Part shown: positions 7,033-16,841 of the stretch, piece by piece
How positions within the stretch are numbered: position 1 is the stretch's first letter
Layout of the letters: each line of letters begins with the position of its first letter
Source: Martinezella tropici
Lineage (GTDB): Bacteria > Pseudomonadota > Alphaproteobacteria > Rhizobiales > Rhizobiaceae
Direction of reading: 5' to 3'
Assembly: GCF_003287875.1 (NCBI RefSeq)
Contig: NZ_QMKK01000022.1
Location: 1-64,000 of the forward strand
DNA length: 64,000 nt
The notes under the pieces: generated by a model
What the model saw: only the letters and a program-made list of their open reading frames with translations
Told to the model about the DNA's origin: nothing
Database searches by the model: none
Translations under genes and position numbers: made by a program

Positions 7033-8202
7033 ATGACATCAGAAAATCGTGCGGTGACATGCGCAGCGGGTATGCGTTGGTTTGCTCTTTCCCTGATGTG
7101 CGCAACCATCACGGCGTGCGGAACGTCTCAGAAGGTTGCTTCGACGCGCAAGCACGGCAAGGAATATTTCTCCGAGAAGGAATATGGCGTGAAGGCGAGC
7201 CCTCGCGTCGTCAATAACGGCCCCGTGCCGAAGGGTGGCGGCCGCTTCATGGTCGGAAATCCTTACCAGGTGAAGGGTAAGTGGTATTACCCCAAGGAAG
7301 ATTACAGCTACAGCAAGGTCGGTATCGCTTCCTGGTACGGCTCGGCCTTCCACGGCCGCCTGACGGCCAATGGCGAAGTCTACGATCAGCAGGCATTGAC
7401 CGCCGCGCATCCGACCTTCCCGCTGCCGAGCTACGCCCGCGTTACCAATATCGAAAACGGTTCCTCCATCATCGTGCGTGTCAACGATCGCGGCCCATAC
7501 CATCCCGGCCGCATCATCGACCTTTCCAACAAGACCGCGCAGATGCTCGACCTGCAGCACAGCGGCACCGGCGACGTGCGCGTGCAATATGTCGGCCGCG
7601 CCCGCATGGACGGTCATGACGAGCCTTATCTGATGGCCTCCTACATTCCGAAGGGTTCGCGCCTGCCCAGTATCAATCCTGGCGGCCAGATCGCAACCGG
7701 TGTGATGGTTGCTTCCGCCGGCCGCATGACGGCGGATCAGTTGCCCGAAACGGATACTCCCTTCCGCGCTAGCCGCCAGCAGCGCAGCTATGAGGCCGCG
7801 CCGGCGATCGCTCCCATTCCGCGCCAGTCGCCTTATGCGACGACGGCTTTCGCCGGTTCTACGCCCGACGCCGGTTACGATGGCAGCAAGCGCAACAATC
7901 TGCCCCCGATGGAATGGAATGGCGGCGCCATGCCGGCCGCAGAGCCGGCGGAGCCGTCCATGGTCGTTCTGCCGAGAATTGGCCCGATCCCCTACGAGCG
8001 GCCGGACTTCCCGCGGCGCCTTGCGAGCCTGACGGATGGAACCCTGGGCTCGACCGTTGCCGCCTACCAGGAGGCTCCCGTCAAGACCGCGTATGTGAAC
8101 CTCGCCTTCGATGCCGTCATGGTTCGCAATGACGGGCTGACGCAGGAATCGATCCTTTCGTCCTATCGCCGCCAGCATCAGGGTACGACGCAGGCGGACT
8201 GA
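7033..8202 (+). CDS. rlpA: RlpA-family septal ring lytic transglycosylase, lipoprotein
   Basis: Outer-membrane lipoprotein predicted to act on peptidoglycan. A signal peptide ends at a lipobox ITAC (acylated Cys at about residue 29 from this start). The double-psi beta-barrel domain follows (about residues 95-180) with GIASWYG, GEVYDQQALTAAHPTFPLP and VRVNDRGPYHPGRIIDLS. The remaining 200 residues are Pro/Ala-rich and low in conservation, and no SPOR domain is visible. Several in-frame ATGs exist; 7033 is preferred because TTGGGACAG precedes it and the signal peptide length is suitable (6982 and 7072 are alternatives). The next gene is a D,D-carboxypeptidase homologue, so both probably serve the cell wall. 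Confidence 0.82.
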   Translation: MTSENRAVTCAAGMRWFALSLMCATITACGTSQKVASTRKHGKEYFSEKEYGVKASPRVVNNGPVPKGGGRFMVGNPYQVKGKWYYPKEDYSYSKVGIASWYGSAFHGRLTANGEVYDQQALTAAHPTFPLPSYARVTNIENGSSIIVRVNDRGPYHPGRIIDLSNKTAQMLDLQHSGTGDVRVQYVGRARMDGHDEPYLMASYIPKGSRLPSINPGGQIATGVMVASAGRMTADQLPETDTPFRASRQQRSYEAAPAIAPIPRQSPYATTAFAGSTPDAGYDGSKRNNLPPMEWNGGAMPAAEPAEPSMVVLPRIGPIPYERPDFPRRLASLTDGTLGSTVAAYQEAPVKTAYVNLAFDAVMVRNDGLTQESILSSYRRQHQGTTQAD

Positions 8203-8272
8203 TCGGTATCATTGCCTGAATCTCAACCCGTCACTAAAATAATCGTGCCGGTAATCGGATGAAGGGGACGAT

Positions 8273-9481
8273 ATGCCAAAGAGTTTGATTCTTTTGTTCC
8301 TTTTTGTCCTCGGGCTCGGCAACGCCCCCGCCTTTGCGCAGGCGGCACCCGGTACTTTCGATACGAAAGCCGCGCAGGCATTCATGATCGAAGCCTCGAC
8401 CGGCACCATCCTGCTTGCCAAGAACGAGGACCAGCTGATTTCGCCGGCGTCACTTGCGAAACTGATGACGCTGGATGTCGTTTTCGACGCGATCGGGCGA
8501 GGGCAGATCAGCCTCGATACGGAATATCCCGTCTCGGAAAATGCCTGGCGGACGGGCGGCGCTCCCTCGCGTGCGTCGACGATGTTCGCAGCCCTGAAAT
8601 CGCGCATCCGCGTCGGCGATCTGATCCAGGGTATTGCCGTGCAGCAGGCGAATGACGCCTGCATCGTTCTAGCGGAAGGCATGTCCGTCAGCGAGCGCGA
8701 ATTCGCCCGGCGCATGACGGCACGGGCGCGCGAGATCGGCATGCCGCGGGCGACCTTCACCAATTCCACCGGACTTCCCGATGCCAACGATCCCAATGGC
8801 GGCGGCAAGGTCTCCGCGCGCGAGATGGTTCTGCTGGCACAGGATCTGCAACAGAAGTACCCGGACCTCTATAAGTATTTCGGCCAGGCCGACTTCACCT
8901 GGAACAAGATCTATCAGCGCAACAAGAACCCGATGCTTCTGCTCAATATCGGCGTGGATGGCCTGGGGCTCGGTTTTGCCGAAGGCGAGGGTTTTTCGAT
9001 CGTCGCCTCCATTCAGCGCGATGGTCGCCGGCTGTTTCTGGCGCTTGGCGGACTGAAGAGCGACAAGGAACGCATTGAGGAGACGCGACGCGTGCTTGAA
9101 TGGGGCCTCAGCAACTTCAAGAGCCAGCGCATCTTTGCCGATGGCGAGGTGATCGGCGATGCCAGCGTCTATGGCGGCGCCGCATCGACCGTCGGCCTGC
9201 GGGCTAAGATACCAGTCGACGTCTACGTCCCTGTGGACACGCCGGATCGGCTATCCGCCCGCATCGTCTATCGCTGGCCGCTGACGGCGCCGGTTGCTGC
9301 GGATTACGAAGCGGGAACTCTCCGCGTCTTCCTGGGCGCACGTCTGTTACGAGAGCTGCCGCTTTACACGAAGGAATCGGTCGGGCAGGGCACATTGGGC
9401 CGCCGCGCATTCGATGCTCTGATGGAGTTGACCGAGTCGCTGCTGTTCTCCTGGCTGTGGGACAAGCCTTTGCCGAGTTGA
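8273..9481 (+). CDS. D-alanyl-D-alanine carboxypeptidase homologue (S11, PBP5/DacF-like) with degenerate active site
   Basis: Secreted penicillin-binding-protein homologue (402 aa). It has a signal peptide ending near AFAQA (residue 24), an S11 domain to about residue 275 and a C-terminal PBP5-type domain ending in a hydrophobic helix (LLFSWLW) that could anchor it to the membrane. SxxK is intact (S60-L-A-K63). The SxN motif reads Q125-A-N127, and the KTG box reads G232-L-G234 in VDGLGLGFAEG. A canonical S11 enzyme elsewhere in this window (18043-18897) keeps SAN and KTG. The gene is intact, so it may be a low-activity or regulatory relative rather than a decayed copy. It sits between rlpA and tmk-holB. 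Confidence 0.82.
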   Translation: MPKSLILLFLFVLGLGNAPAFAQAAPGTFDTKAAQAFMIEASTGTILLAKNEDQLISPASLAKLMTLDVVFDAIGRGQISLDTEYPVSENAWRTGGAPSRASTMFAALKSRIRVGDLIQGIAVQQANDACIVLAEGMSVSEREFARRMTARAREIGMPRATFTNSTGLPDANDPNGGGKVSAREMVLLAQDLQQKYPDLYKYFGQADFTWNKIYQRNKNPMLLLNIGVDGLGLGFAEGEGFSIVASIQRDGRRLFLALGGLKSDKERIEETRRVLEWGLSNFKSQRIFADGEVIGDASVYGGAASTVGLRAKIPVDVYVPVDTPDRLSARIVYRWPLTAPVAADYEAGTLRVFLGARLLRELPLYTKESVGQGTLGRRAFDALMELTESLLFSWLWDKPLPS

Positions 9482-9539
9482 GAGGGCCGTACGGCTCGCG
9501 AAATCTCTGTTCACACCCCATATAGAGTCACGCACATCG

Positions 9540-9569
9540 AGACATGCATGGTTCCACCGAGGCATGTCT
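9540..9569. terminator. Hairpin between the carboxypeptidase gene and tmk
   Basis: AGACATGC (9540-9547) pairs with GCATGTCT (9562-9569), an 8-bp perfect stem with a 14-base loop. A weak T tract follows, so terminator function is uncertain. Confidence 0.35.
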
Positions 9570-9634
9570 TGGGTTAAACAGGGTGCGTATCGCATGCCAG
9601 ACGGATGGCACGCGAAAAGTGCAGGACATGATCA

Positions 9635-10312
9635 TTGGCTGATGCAAACGGATTATTCGTAAGCTTCGAAGGCGGGGAAGGGGCCGGCAAATCCACCCAG
9701 ATCCGCCGGCTGGCTGAACGGTTGCGCGAGCGTGGCCATGAGGTTCTGGTGACGCGCGAACCTGGTGGGTCACCGGGGGCCGAGGCTGTGCGGCACGTCC
9801 TGCTTTCAGGTGCTGCGGAAATGTTCGGCACGCGCATGGAGGCCATTCTCTTTGCCGCCGCGCGCAACGATCATGTCGAGGAAGTCATTCGCCCCGCGCT
9901 TTCGCGCGGCACCATCGTCCTTTGCGATCGCTTCATGGATTCCTCACGCGTCTATCAGGGCGTGACGGGCAATCTCGAGCCCGACTATATCGAGGCCCTG
10001 CAAAGGGTCGCCGTCAATGGTGTCGTGCCGGACTGCACGCTGATTCTCGATATTCCGGCCGAAATGGGCCTGGAGCGTGCACGCAAGCGGGCCTCGGGCG
10101 TCGCCGCGCCCGATCGATTCGAGAAGGAAGAGATGCAGACCCATGAGAAACGCCGCGAGGCCTTTCTCGATATCGCCGCTCGCGAACCCGATCGCTGCCA
10201 CGTCATCGACGCACAGCGGTCCGAAGACGATATCGCGGCGGAAATAGCCGGGATCGTGGACAAGCGACTTGGCGCCGCCAATATCGCCTCGGGATCGGAA
10301 GCGGCACAATGA
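9635..10312 (+). CDS. tmk: Thymidylate kinase
   Basis: Phosphorylates dTMP to dTDP in DNA precursor synthesis. The 225-aa protein has the P-loop [12 protein letters not shown] (residues 11-22), the [10 protein letters not shown] motif (about 41-50), [12 protein letters not shown] (about 96-107) and a LID-like segment with DRFEKEE. The start is a TTG at 9635, with GCAGGA about 9 bases upstream; no ATG or GTG in the frame gives a sensible N-terminus. Its stop overlaps the holB start (ATGA), a common pairing in alphaproteobacteria. Confidence 0.93.
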   Translation: MADANGLFVSFEGGEGAGKSTQIRRLAERLRERGHEVLVTREPGGSPGAEAVRHVLLSGAAEMFGTRMEAILFAAARNDHVEEVIRPALSRGTIVLCDRFMDSSRVYQGVTGNLEPDYIEALQRVAVNGVVPDCTLILDIPAEMGLERARKRASGVAAPDRFEKEEMQTHEKRREAFLDIAAREPDRCHVIDAQRSEDDIAAEIAGIVDKRLGAANIASGSEAAQ

Positions 10313-11340
10313 GTGACGACCGGCCGGGCGTCCTCGACGGCGCCATTCCTCCTCAAGACAATACGAGGCTCTTCGGCCATGAGGAGGCGGAAGCCTTCCT
10401 CGCCCAATCCTATCGCTCCGGCAAGGGGCATCACGCCATGCTGATCGAGGGGCCTGAAGGCATTGGTAAGGCAACCCTTGCCTTTCGTTTCGCCAATCAT
10501 GTCCTCTCCCATCCCGATCCCGCATCCGCACCCGAGACGATCGGCGATCCCGACCCGGCATCCGCCGTCAGCCGCCAGATTTCCGCTGGCGCCTCCCACA
10601 ATCTGCTGCATCTAAGCCGGCCGGTCGACGACAAGACCGGCAAGGTGAAGTCCGCAATCACCGTGGACGAGGTGCGCCGCGCCGGAAAATTCTTTTCGCA
10701 GACCTCCGGCACCGGCAATTGGCGGATCGTCGTCATCGACCCCGCAGACGATCTCAACCGCAGTGCGGCCAACGCCATTCTGAAGATCCTCGAGGAACCG
10801 CCGAAGCGCGCTTTGTTCCTCGTGCTTTCGCATGCACCGGGTCGGCTTCTGCCGACGATCCGCTCACGTTGCCTGCCCTTGAAGCTCGCGCCGCTTCCCG
10901 ATGATGCCTTGCGTATGGCGCTCGAAAATCTGGGCGTGCCGGCCGGGCAGGGGAGCGAATTGCTCTCCGCAGCCAAGGGCAGCGTCAGCGAGGCGCTCAA
11001 GCTCCTGAATTACGGCGGCGGTGACATCATCGAGGCTTACAGGCAGGTGCTTTCGGCGGATGGACCCGCGGCCCGCAAGGCGATGCACCGCCTCGCCGAT
11101 GCGCTTTCGGCCAAGGATAGCGACACGATCTTCGGTTTCTTCGTCGCTCATATCGGCGACGACATCATCGATCGCGCCCGCGCCGCCGCGCTCCACGGTT
11201 CCGTTGCCGCCGCCGAAAGACTGGCCCGCCTGCATTCCGAGACCACCGAGCGGCTGAACGTGTCGCAAGCCTATAATCTCGATCGCAAGCAAACGCTCAT
11301 CGCCATCCTCGGCGAGCTCAAGCAACAGCTTTCGGCATAG
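10309..11340 (+). CDS. holB: DNA polymerase III subunit delta prime
   Basis: Clamp-loader subunit of the replicase. AAA+ fold (343 aa) with a P-loop-like [13 protein letters not shown] (about residues 47-59) in which the Thr/Ser after GK is Ala, consistent with delta prime not hydrolysing ATP. The sensor region includes [25 protein letters not shown], split over residues 156-180, and the SRC motif [10 protein letters not shown]. The insert between P-loop and sensor is long, as is usual for rhizobial HolB. Translationally coupled to tmk. Confidence 0.92.
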   Translation: MSDDRPGVLDGAIPPQDNTRLFGHEEAEAFLAQSYRSGKGHHAMLIEGPEGIGKATLAFRFANHVLSHPDPASAPETIGDPDPASAVSRQISAGASHNLLHLSRPVDDKTGKVKSAITVDEVRRAGKFFSQTSGTGNWRIVVIDPADDLNRSAANAILKILEEPPKRALFLVLSHAPGRLLPTIRSRCLPLKLAPLPDDALRMALENLGVPAGQGSELLSAAKGSVSEALKLLNYGGGDIIEAYRQVLSADGPAARKAMHRLADALSAKDSDTIFGFFVAHIGDDIIDRARAAALHGSVAAAERLARLHSETTERLNVSQAYNLDRKQTLIAILGELKQQLSA

Positions 11341-11391
11341 ACAGGCCACAATTCCCAACGGCAGCCACCACGGAGCCTCCTCTGAATCGTA

Positions 11392-12231
11392 TCAGGGAAA
11401 GAGTAGCTTGCAGGCGACGATAGCCAGTGTAACGGCAAGGATGATGCGGACGGACCGCTCGTGCAGGCGCGGCGCCAGCAGGCTGCCGGCAACGATGCCC
11501 GGGATCGAGCCCACCAGCAGGGCGAACAGCATCGTCCAGTTGATCTCGCCGATGAACCAATAGCCCATGCCGCCGATCAGGGTCAGCGGCACGGCATGGA
11601 CGATATCCGAGCCAACGATTTCGCGCACGTCCGTCTGCGGATAAAGCACCAGCAGGACGGTGACACCGAGCGCGCCGGCGCCGACCGATGTCATGGTGAC
11701 GAGAGTGCCGAGCATGAGGCCGAGGATGACCGTCAGCAGGGCGATGTTGCGTGGCGATATGGTACCGCGTTCGCTGCGCCATTTGCGGATGGCCTGAAGA
11801 ATCTGGCCACGGAAGATCAGCATCAGCGCCGTCAAAAGCAGGAGACATCCCAGGGACAGGGTGATGGCATGAGCAACGGCGGGGCTCTCGCGATTGACGC
11901 CGGCCATGATCCAGAGCATGGCGAGCGCCGCCGGCACGCTGCCTGACGCCAGAAGGCTCACGACCTTCCAATTGACCCGCCCATGCATGCCGTGCACGGC
12001 CGTTCCCGCTGTCTTGGTGATTGCGGCATAAAGGAGGTCGGTGCCGACGGCCGTCGCCGGGTGCACGCCGAAAAGCAGGACGAGGAGGGGCGTCATCAAA
12101 GAGCCGCCACCGACGCCGGTTATGCCGACCAGCATGCCGACGAAAAAGCCGGAAAAGGAATAAAGCGGCTGAAAGGAACCGATCAAACTCAAATTCACAA
12201 GCCCTTGAAGCAGTTGGGCAGACCAATACAT
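11392..12231 (-). CDS. TSUP (TauE/SafE) family sulfite exporter-like permease
   Basis: Integral membrane protein of 279 aa with about eight hydrophobic segments. Each half has the TSUP-type glycine-rich loop: GITGVGGGSLMTPLL near residue 37 and TSVGAGALGV near residue 165. The family moves sulfur oxyanions or organosulfonates; the substrate cannot be told from sequence. The gene lies on the opposite strand between holB and metG, with no sulfur genes nearby, so it is a separate unit convergent with holB. Confidence 0.82.
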   Translation of the reverse strand: MYWSAQLLQGLVNLSLIGSFQPLYSFSGFFVGMLVGITGVGGGSLMTPLLVLLFGVHPATAVGTDLLYAAITKTAGTAVHGMHGRVNWKVVSLLASGSVPAALAMLWIMAGVNRESPAVAHAITLSLGCLLLLTALMLIFRGQILQAIRKWRSERGTISPRNIALLTVILGLMLGTLVTMTSVGAGALGVTVLLVLYPQTDVREIVGSDIVHAVPLTLIGGMGYWFIGEINWTMLFALLVGSIPGIVAGSLLAPRLHERSVRIILAVTLAIVACKLLFP

Positions 12232-12442
12232 AAAGCAATGAAATTCACGGCCGTCTCAGTCCTGCGTTCCAGTCTTGCGAAGGGGTAAAGGCGAGGCGGG
12301 GCCAAGTCAAGCAAGGCGCCATCCCCAACTTCCGAATGCTGCGGGCGCGAAACTTGGTGTTTCGCTCCCGGCAAACATGCGCTAAAGCGAGCGGAGCCAA
12401 GAATAACAGAGACGCAACAGTAAAAGCGGACCACTGCCCGAC

Positions 12443-13996
12443 ATGACCGAAAAAACTCCGTTCTACATCACCACCGCGATCGCTTATCCCAACGGCAAGC
12501 CGCATATCGGCCATGCCTATGAGCTGATCGCCACCGACGCGCTGGCGCGCTTCCAGCGCCTCGACGGCCGCGACGTCTTCTTTCTGACGGGTACGGACGA
12601 ACATGGCCAGAAGATGCAGCAGACGGCGCGGGCCGAGGGCATGGAACCGCAGCAGCTCGCCAACCGCAATTCCGACGAATTCCAGGCGATGGGCAAGCTG
12701 CTGAACGCGTCGAACGACGACTTCATCCGCACGACGCAGCCGCGCCACCACGAGACATCGCAGAACATATGGAACCTGATGGCCGATGCCGGCGACATCT
12801 ACAAGGATTCCTATGCCGGCTGGTACTCGGTGCGCGACGAAGCCTACTACCAGGAAAACGAAACGGAGCTGCGCGCCGACGGCGTGCGTTACGGGCCTCA
12901 GGGCACGCCGGTCGAATGGGTGCAGGAGGAAAGCTATTTCTTCAAGCTCTCCGAATACCAGGACCGCCTGCTGAAGCTTTACGAAGAGAACCCGGATTTC
13001 ATCGGCCCGGCCGAACGCCGCAACGAAGTCATTTCCTTCGTGAAATCCGGCCTCAAGGATCTGTCGATCTCGCGCACCACCTTCGACTGGGGCATCAAGG
13101 TGCCGAACGACCCCTCGCACGTCATGTATGTCTGGGTCGATGCGCTGACGAACTACATCACGGCGACCGGCTATATCGAAGACCGCAACAATCCCCGTGC
13201 GAAATACTGGCCTGCCGATCTTCATATCATCGGCAAGGACATCATACGCTTCCACGCGGTCTATTGGCCGGCCTTCCTGATGTCGGCAAAGCTGCCGCTG
13301 CCGAAGCGCGTCTATGCCCACGGCTTCTTGCTCAACAAGGGCGAGAAGATGTCGAAATCGCTCGGCAACGTCGTCGATCCGGTCAATCTCGTGAACCATT
13401 TCGGCCTTGACCAGGTGCGCTACTTCTTCCTGCGCGAAGTCTCCTTCGGCCAGGACGGCAGCTATAGCGAGGAGGCGATCGGCACGCGCATCAATTCCGA
13501 TCTCGCCAATGGCATCGGCAATCTTGCAAGCCGCTCCCTGTCGATGATCGTCAAGAACTGCGACGGTCAGATTCCGGAATGCGGTCCGCTGACCGACGAG
13601 GACAAGGCGCTTCTCGATCAGGCAGATGCCCTGCTTGCCTCGACTCGCGAAGATATGGGCAAGCAGCTCATTCATCGCGCTCTCGCTTCCATCATCGCAG
13701 TGGTTTCCGAAACCGACCGCTATTTCGCGAGCCAGGAGCCCTGGGCGCTGAAGAAGACCGACCCGGCCCGCATGGCGACCGTGCTTTATGTCACGGCCGA
13801 TGTCGTGCGCCAGATCGGCATTCTGCTGCAGCCCTTCATGCCGGAATCCTCCGCGAAACTGCTGGATCTCATTGCAATCCCTGCCGACAAGCGCGATTTC
13901 GCGGCGCTCGGCGCGGCGGGCCGACTCGTCGCCGGAACGCCGCTGGAAGCGCCGAAACCAGTCTTCCCGCGCTATGTCGCGCCGACCGCCGAATAA
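12443..13996 (+). CDS. metG: Methionyl-tRNA synthetase
   Basis: Class I aminoacyl-tRNA synthetase charging tRNA-Met. HIGH motif at residues 21-24 (KPHIGHAYE) and KMSKS at 302-306 ([10 protein letters not shown]). At 517 aa it is the short form without the C-terminal dimerisation domain found in E. coli MetG, which is usual for alphaproteobacteria. It begins a run with tatD, an MBL hydrolase and a YbaK-like deacylase, with gaps of 8, 4 and -4 bases, so these probably form one operon. Confidence 0.95.
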   Translation: MTEKTPFYITTAIAYPNGKPHIGHAYELIATDALARFQRLDGRDVFFLTGTDEHGQKMQQTARAEGMEPQQLANRNSDEFQAMGKLLNASNDDFIRTTQPRHHETSQNIWNLMADAGDIYKDSYAGWYSVRDEAYYQENETELRADGVRYGPQGTPVEWVQEESYFFKLSEYQDRLLKLYEENPDFIGPAERRNEVISFVKSGLKDLSISRTTFDWGIKVPNDPSHVMYVWVDALTNYITATGYIEDRNNPRAKYWPADLHIIGKDIIRFHAVYWPAFLMSAKLPLPKRVYAHGFLLNKGEKMSKSLGNVVDPVNLVNHFGLDQVRYFFLREVSFGQDGSYSEEAIGTRINSDLANGIGNLASRSLSMIVKNCDGQIPECGPLTDEDKALLDQADALLASTREDMGKQLIHRALASIIAVVSETDRYFASQEPWALKKTDPARMATVLYVTADVVRQIGILLQPFMPESSAKLLDLIAIPADKRDFAALGAAGRLVAGTPLEAPKPVFPRYVAPTAE

Positions 13997-14004
13997 GGTT
14001 TTCC

Positions 14005-14787
14005 ATGCTGATCGATACGCATTGCCATCTGGATTTTGCCGATTTCGAAGAGGAGCGCGACGCGATCGTCGCGCGCGCTCACGAGGTCGGCGTCAAGCAG
14101 ATGGTCACCATCTCGACCAAGGTCAGGAAGCTCGATGGATTGCTTGCGCTTACCGAGCGCTATCCGTCGGTTTTCTGCTCGGTCGGCACCCATCCGAATA
14201 GCGCCGACCAGGAGTTGGACATTCAGACGGAAGACCTCGTGCGGCTGGCCAACCAGCACGAAAAGATCGTGGCGATCGGCGAGGCGGGTCTCGATTATTT
14301 CTACGACACCGTCAAGCCGGAGGACCAGAAGACCGGCTTCCTGCGCCATATCGCTGCCGCACGCGAAACGCAGCTGCCGCTCGTCATTCACAGCCGCAGC
14401 GCCGATGAGGATATGGCCGCGATCCTGACGGAAGAGACGGGGAAGGGGGCTTTCCCCTTCATCCTCCATTGCTTCTCCGCCGGCCCTGCCCTTGCCCAGA
14501 CCGGCGTCGAGCTCGGCGGCTATATCTCCTTCTCCGGAATCCTGACCTTCCCGAAATCGGAGGAGCTGCGCGAGATCGCCAAGACCATCCCGCATGATCG
14601 GCTGCTGGTCGAGACCGATGCGCCTTATCTCGCGCCAAAGCGCTGGCGCGGCAAGCGCAACGAGCCATCCTATGTCGTCAATACCGCCGAGGTGCTCGCC
14701 GATACGATCGGCGTCAGCATGGCGGATATCGCTGAAATCACCACGGCGAACGCCTTCCGTTGCTTCTCCAAGATGACGAGGGTCTGA
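14005..14787 (+). CDS. TatD-family metal-dependent hydrolase / DNase
   Basis: TIM-barrel metallohydrolase (260 aa) with the metal-binding DTHCHLDF at residues 4-11, VGTHPN (about 62), the metal-bridging Glu in GEAGLDY (about 93-99), VIHSRSADED (about 128), HCFSAG (about 154) and ETDAPYLAPKRWRGKRNEPS with the conserved C-terminal Asp (about 205). TatD proteins are 3'-5' exonucleases linked to DNA repair or quality control. The ATG at 14005 follows metG by 8 bases, with AAGG upstream; longer in-frame readings start inside metG and are not supported. Confidence 0.9.
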   Translation: MLIDTHCHLDFADFEEERDAIVARAHEVGVKQMVTISTKVRKLDGLLALTERYPSVFCSVGTHPNSADQELDIQTEDLVRLANQHEKIVAIGEAGLDYFYDTVKPEDQKTGFLRHIAAARETQLPLVIHSRSADEDMAAILTEETGKGAFPFILHCFSAGPALAQTGVELGGYISFSGILTFPKSEELREIAKTIPHDRLLVETDAPYLAPKRWRGKRNEPSYVVNTAEVLADTIGVSMADIAEITTANAFRCFSKMTRV

Positions 14788-14791
14788 CGTC

Positions 14792-15619
14792 GTGACATAC
14801 CGGCGACGCTTCACCATTTTGGGCTGTTCATCGTCGCCGGGCGTTCCCCGTATTACCGGGGATTGGGGCGATTGCGATCCTAAGAACCCGAAGAACCGGC
14901 GCACACGTGCGGCGTTTCTCGTCGAGCAGATCGCACCGGATGGCGGGATTACCACGGTCGTCATCGATACGGGACCGGATTTTCGTGAGCAGATGATCCG
15001 CGCCGGCGTCAGCTCCATCGACGCCGTGCTCTATACCCACGCCCATGCCGACCATATTCACGGCATCGACGATCTGCGCGGCTTCTTCCATATCTCGCAT
15101 GAGCGGATCCCGATCCATGCCGATCCGCCGACCATGGATCGCATTCGCGAGGGTTTTCGTTATTGTCTGGAGACACCGCCAGGCAGCAGCTATCCGCCGA
15201 TCGTGCGGCCGGTGCTGATAGAAAGCCTCGAGGCAAGCTTCACGATTGCAGGGGCGGGCGGTCCGATCCGTTTCTGGCCTCACAAGCAGCTGCACGGCGA
15301 TATTCATTCGCTCGGCTTCCGTATCGGTAAACTCGCTTATTGCAGCGATATCAGTGATTTCCCGCCGGAATCGGTAGAAAAAGTTCAAGACCTCGATGTC
15401 CTGATCATCGACGCTCTGCAGTATCGGCCGCATCCGAGCCATCTATCGCTGGAACAATCGCTTGGATGGATCGAACGCTTGGCGCCGAAACATGCCATCT
15501 TGACCCACATGCACACGCCACTCGATTATGACACCGTGCTGGCAGAAACGCCCGATCATGTCGAGCCGGCCTACGATCAGATGCAGATCGAACTCGACGT
15601 GGAGGATGACGATCTATGA
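14792..15619 (+). CDS. MBL-fold metallohydrolase (PhnP-like)
   Basis: Metallo-beta-lactamase-fold phosphodiesterase-like enzyme of 275 aa. The metal site is YTHAHADHIHGIDD (about residues 81-94), with further ligands expected at KQLHGDIHSLG, CSDISD (about 183) and LTHMHTPLDY (about 235). It starts with GTG (14792), 4 bases after tatD. This holB/metG-tatD-MBL order recurs in rhizobia, in my memory, but the physiological substrate is unknown. Its stop overlaps the next gene's start (ATGA). Confidence 0.85.
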   Translation: MTYRRRFTILGCSSSPGVPRITGDWGDCDPKNPKNRRTRAAFLVEQIAPDGGITTVVIDTGPDFREQMIRAGVSSIDAVLYTHAHADHIHGIDDLRGFFHISHERIPIHADPPTMDRIREGFRYCLETPPGSSYPPIVRPVLIESLEASFTIAGAGGPIRFWPHKQLHGDIHSLGFRIGKLAYCSDISDFPPESVEKVQDLDVLIIDALQYRPHPSHLSLEQSLGWIERLAPKHAILTHMHTPLDYDTVLAETPDHVEPAYDQMQIELDVEDDDL

Positions 15620-16107
15620 GCGAAGACAGCAGAAAGCTTTCGAGCCTGGAGCGCGTCGAGCTGGCGGCGAGCAATCTGGGTCTGGATATTGCGATCAAGC
15701 GTATGGAGCAGTCGACGCGGACGGCCGAGGAAGCCGCCAAGGCAGTCGGATGCGCCGTTGGCCAGATCGTCAAGTCGCTGGTTTTCGTCAACGCCGACAC
15801 GCATGAATTGACGCTGCTTCTTGTTTCGGGCAGCCATAATGCCGATACGGCATATATAGCAACGACGTACGGTGTTCGACTGAAGCGCGCGGATATCGAT
15901 CGCGTTCGCGACGAAACCGGCTTCGCGATCGGCGGGGTCGCTCCGATCGGCCATCTCGTCGATCTGCCCGTTTTCATGGACCAGAGCCTATTGGCTTACG
16001 ACCAGGTCTGGTGCGCGGCTGGGCGCCCGGATAGCATCTTTGCCTGCAATCCGGCGCTGCTTGCCGAGAAGATCGCAGCCATGACGATCCGCATCAAGGC
16101 GAACTGA
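15616..16107 (+). CDS. YbaK/EbsC-type aminoacyl-tRNA deacylase-like protein
   Basis: A 163-aa protein of the YbaK/ProRS-INS superfamily, whose members hydrolyse mischarged aminoacyl-tRNAs. Family features are GCAVGQIVKSLVF (about residues 42-54, with the conserved Lys), VSGSHNAD (about 72) and FAIGGVAPIGHL (about 103-114, the conserved GGVxPxGH). It overlaps the upstream MBL gene by 4 bases and lies in the metG operon, which suits a translation-quality role. The exact tRNA specificity cannot be read from sequence. Confidence 0.85.
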   Translation: MSEDSRKLSSLERVELAASNLGLDIAIKRMEQSTRTAEEAAKAVGCAVGQIVKSLVFVNADTHELTLLLVSGSHNADTAYIATTYGVRLKRADIDRVRDETGFAIGGVAPIGHLVDLPVFMDQSLLAYDQVWCAAGRPDSIFACNPALLAEKIAAMTIRIKAN

Positions 16108-16179
16108 AGCGGCAATCCGCGGGCATTTAATCGGCCGCGCCGCGCAAAGCGCAGCGATACCCACGACCAGGAGGACGTG

Positions 16180-16659
16180 ATGAGTGAGGCAGCAGGCGCA
16201 AAAAGAACCGATACGGCTTCCAGAATAATCCGCGCTACGCCACACGCGATCTTCGACGCGTTCGTCAATCCCGAAGCATTGATCGCCTGGCTTCCGCCCA
16301 AAGGCATGACGGGACACATTCACGTCTTCGAGCCACATCCAGGTGGCATTTATCGGCTGGCGCTGTCCTATGATGCAGCGGATCATTCCATACCCGGAAA
16401 ATCTTCCGAACACACCGACATCGTTTCCGGCCGGTTCCTCGAAATCGTTCCTGACAAGCGCATCGTTCAGGCGGTGAATTTCGAATCCGACGACGCAGCC
16501 TTCGCCGGTACGATGATCATCACATGGTCGTGGATGGAGCTGCCGTCTGGTACGAAGGTCACCATAGTTTGCGAGAACGTGCCACATGGCATCAGCAGGA
16601 AAGATCATGACGAGGGCTTGAAATCGACTCTCGAAAATCTCGACAACTATCTGAAATGA
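16180..16659 (+). CDS. SRPBCC (AHSA1-like) family protein
   Basis: A 159-aa helix-grip/START-like protein. The N-terminal pattern (TASRIIRATPHAIFDAFVNPEALIAWLPP, broken by a conserved Trp) and the C-terminal ISRKDHDEGLKSTLENLDNYL are typical of the AHSA1/SRPBCC group, which binds hydrophobic ligands. AGGAGG at 16169-16174 lies 5 bases ahead of ATG 16180, which decides the start over the adjacent GTG. It follows the YbaK gene by about 70 bases and may be separately transcribed. Function unknown. Confidence 0.78.
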   Translation: MSEAAGAKRTDTASRIIRATPHAIFDAFVNPEALIAWLPPKGMTGHIHVFEPHPGGIYRLALSYDAADHSIPGKSSEHTDIVSGRFLEIVPDKRIVQAVNFESDDAAFAGTMIITWSWMELPSGTKVTIVCENVPHGISRKDHDEGLKSTLENLDNYLK

Positions 16660-16841
16660 AATAAAAAAATGGCAATCTCTTTATCGCGACCATATCAGCT
16701 TTTGTTCCATAATCTATCTTATCTGATTTTTGTGCGGCCGGAGGTGGGTTCCATTTTCGAATGCAACAGACACACAGCATTAGCCATGATTTTTGAGCAT
16801 GGAATGGCCTGCTCTTCTCCGCGATTGAACAGGCCTGCCCC

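Noticed and set aside
7039..8178. 379-codon minus-strand frame opposite the RlpA-like gene
   Set aside because: Low-complexity shadow; the plus strand encodes a lipobox and a DPBB domain.
12245..13675. 476-codon minus-strand frame opposite metG
   Set aside because: Composition typical of an antisense shadow; metG covers the same DNA with HIGH and KMSKS motifs.
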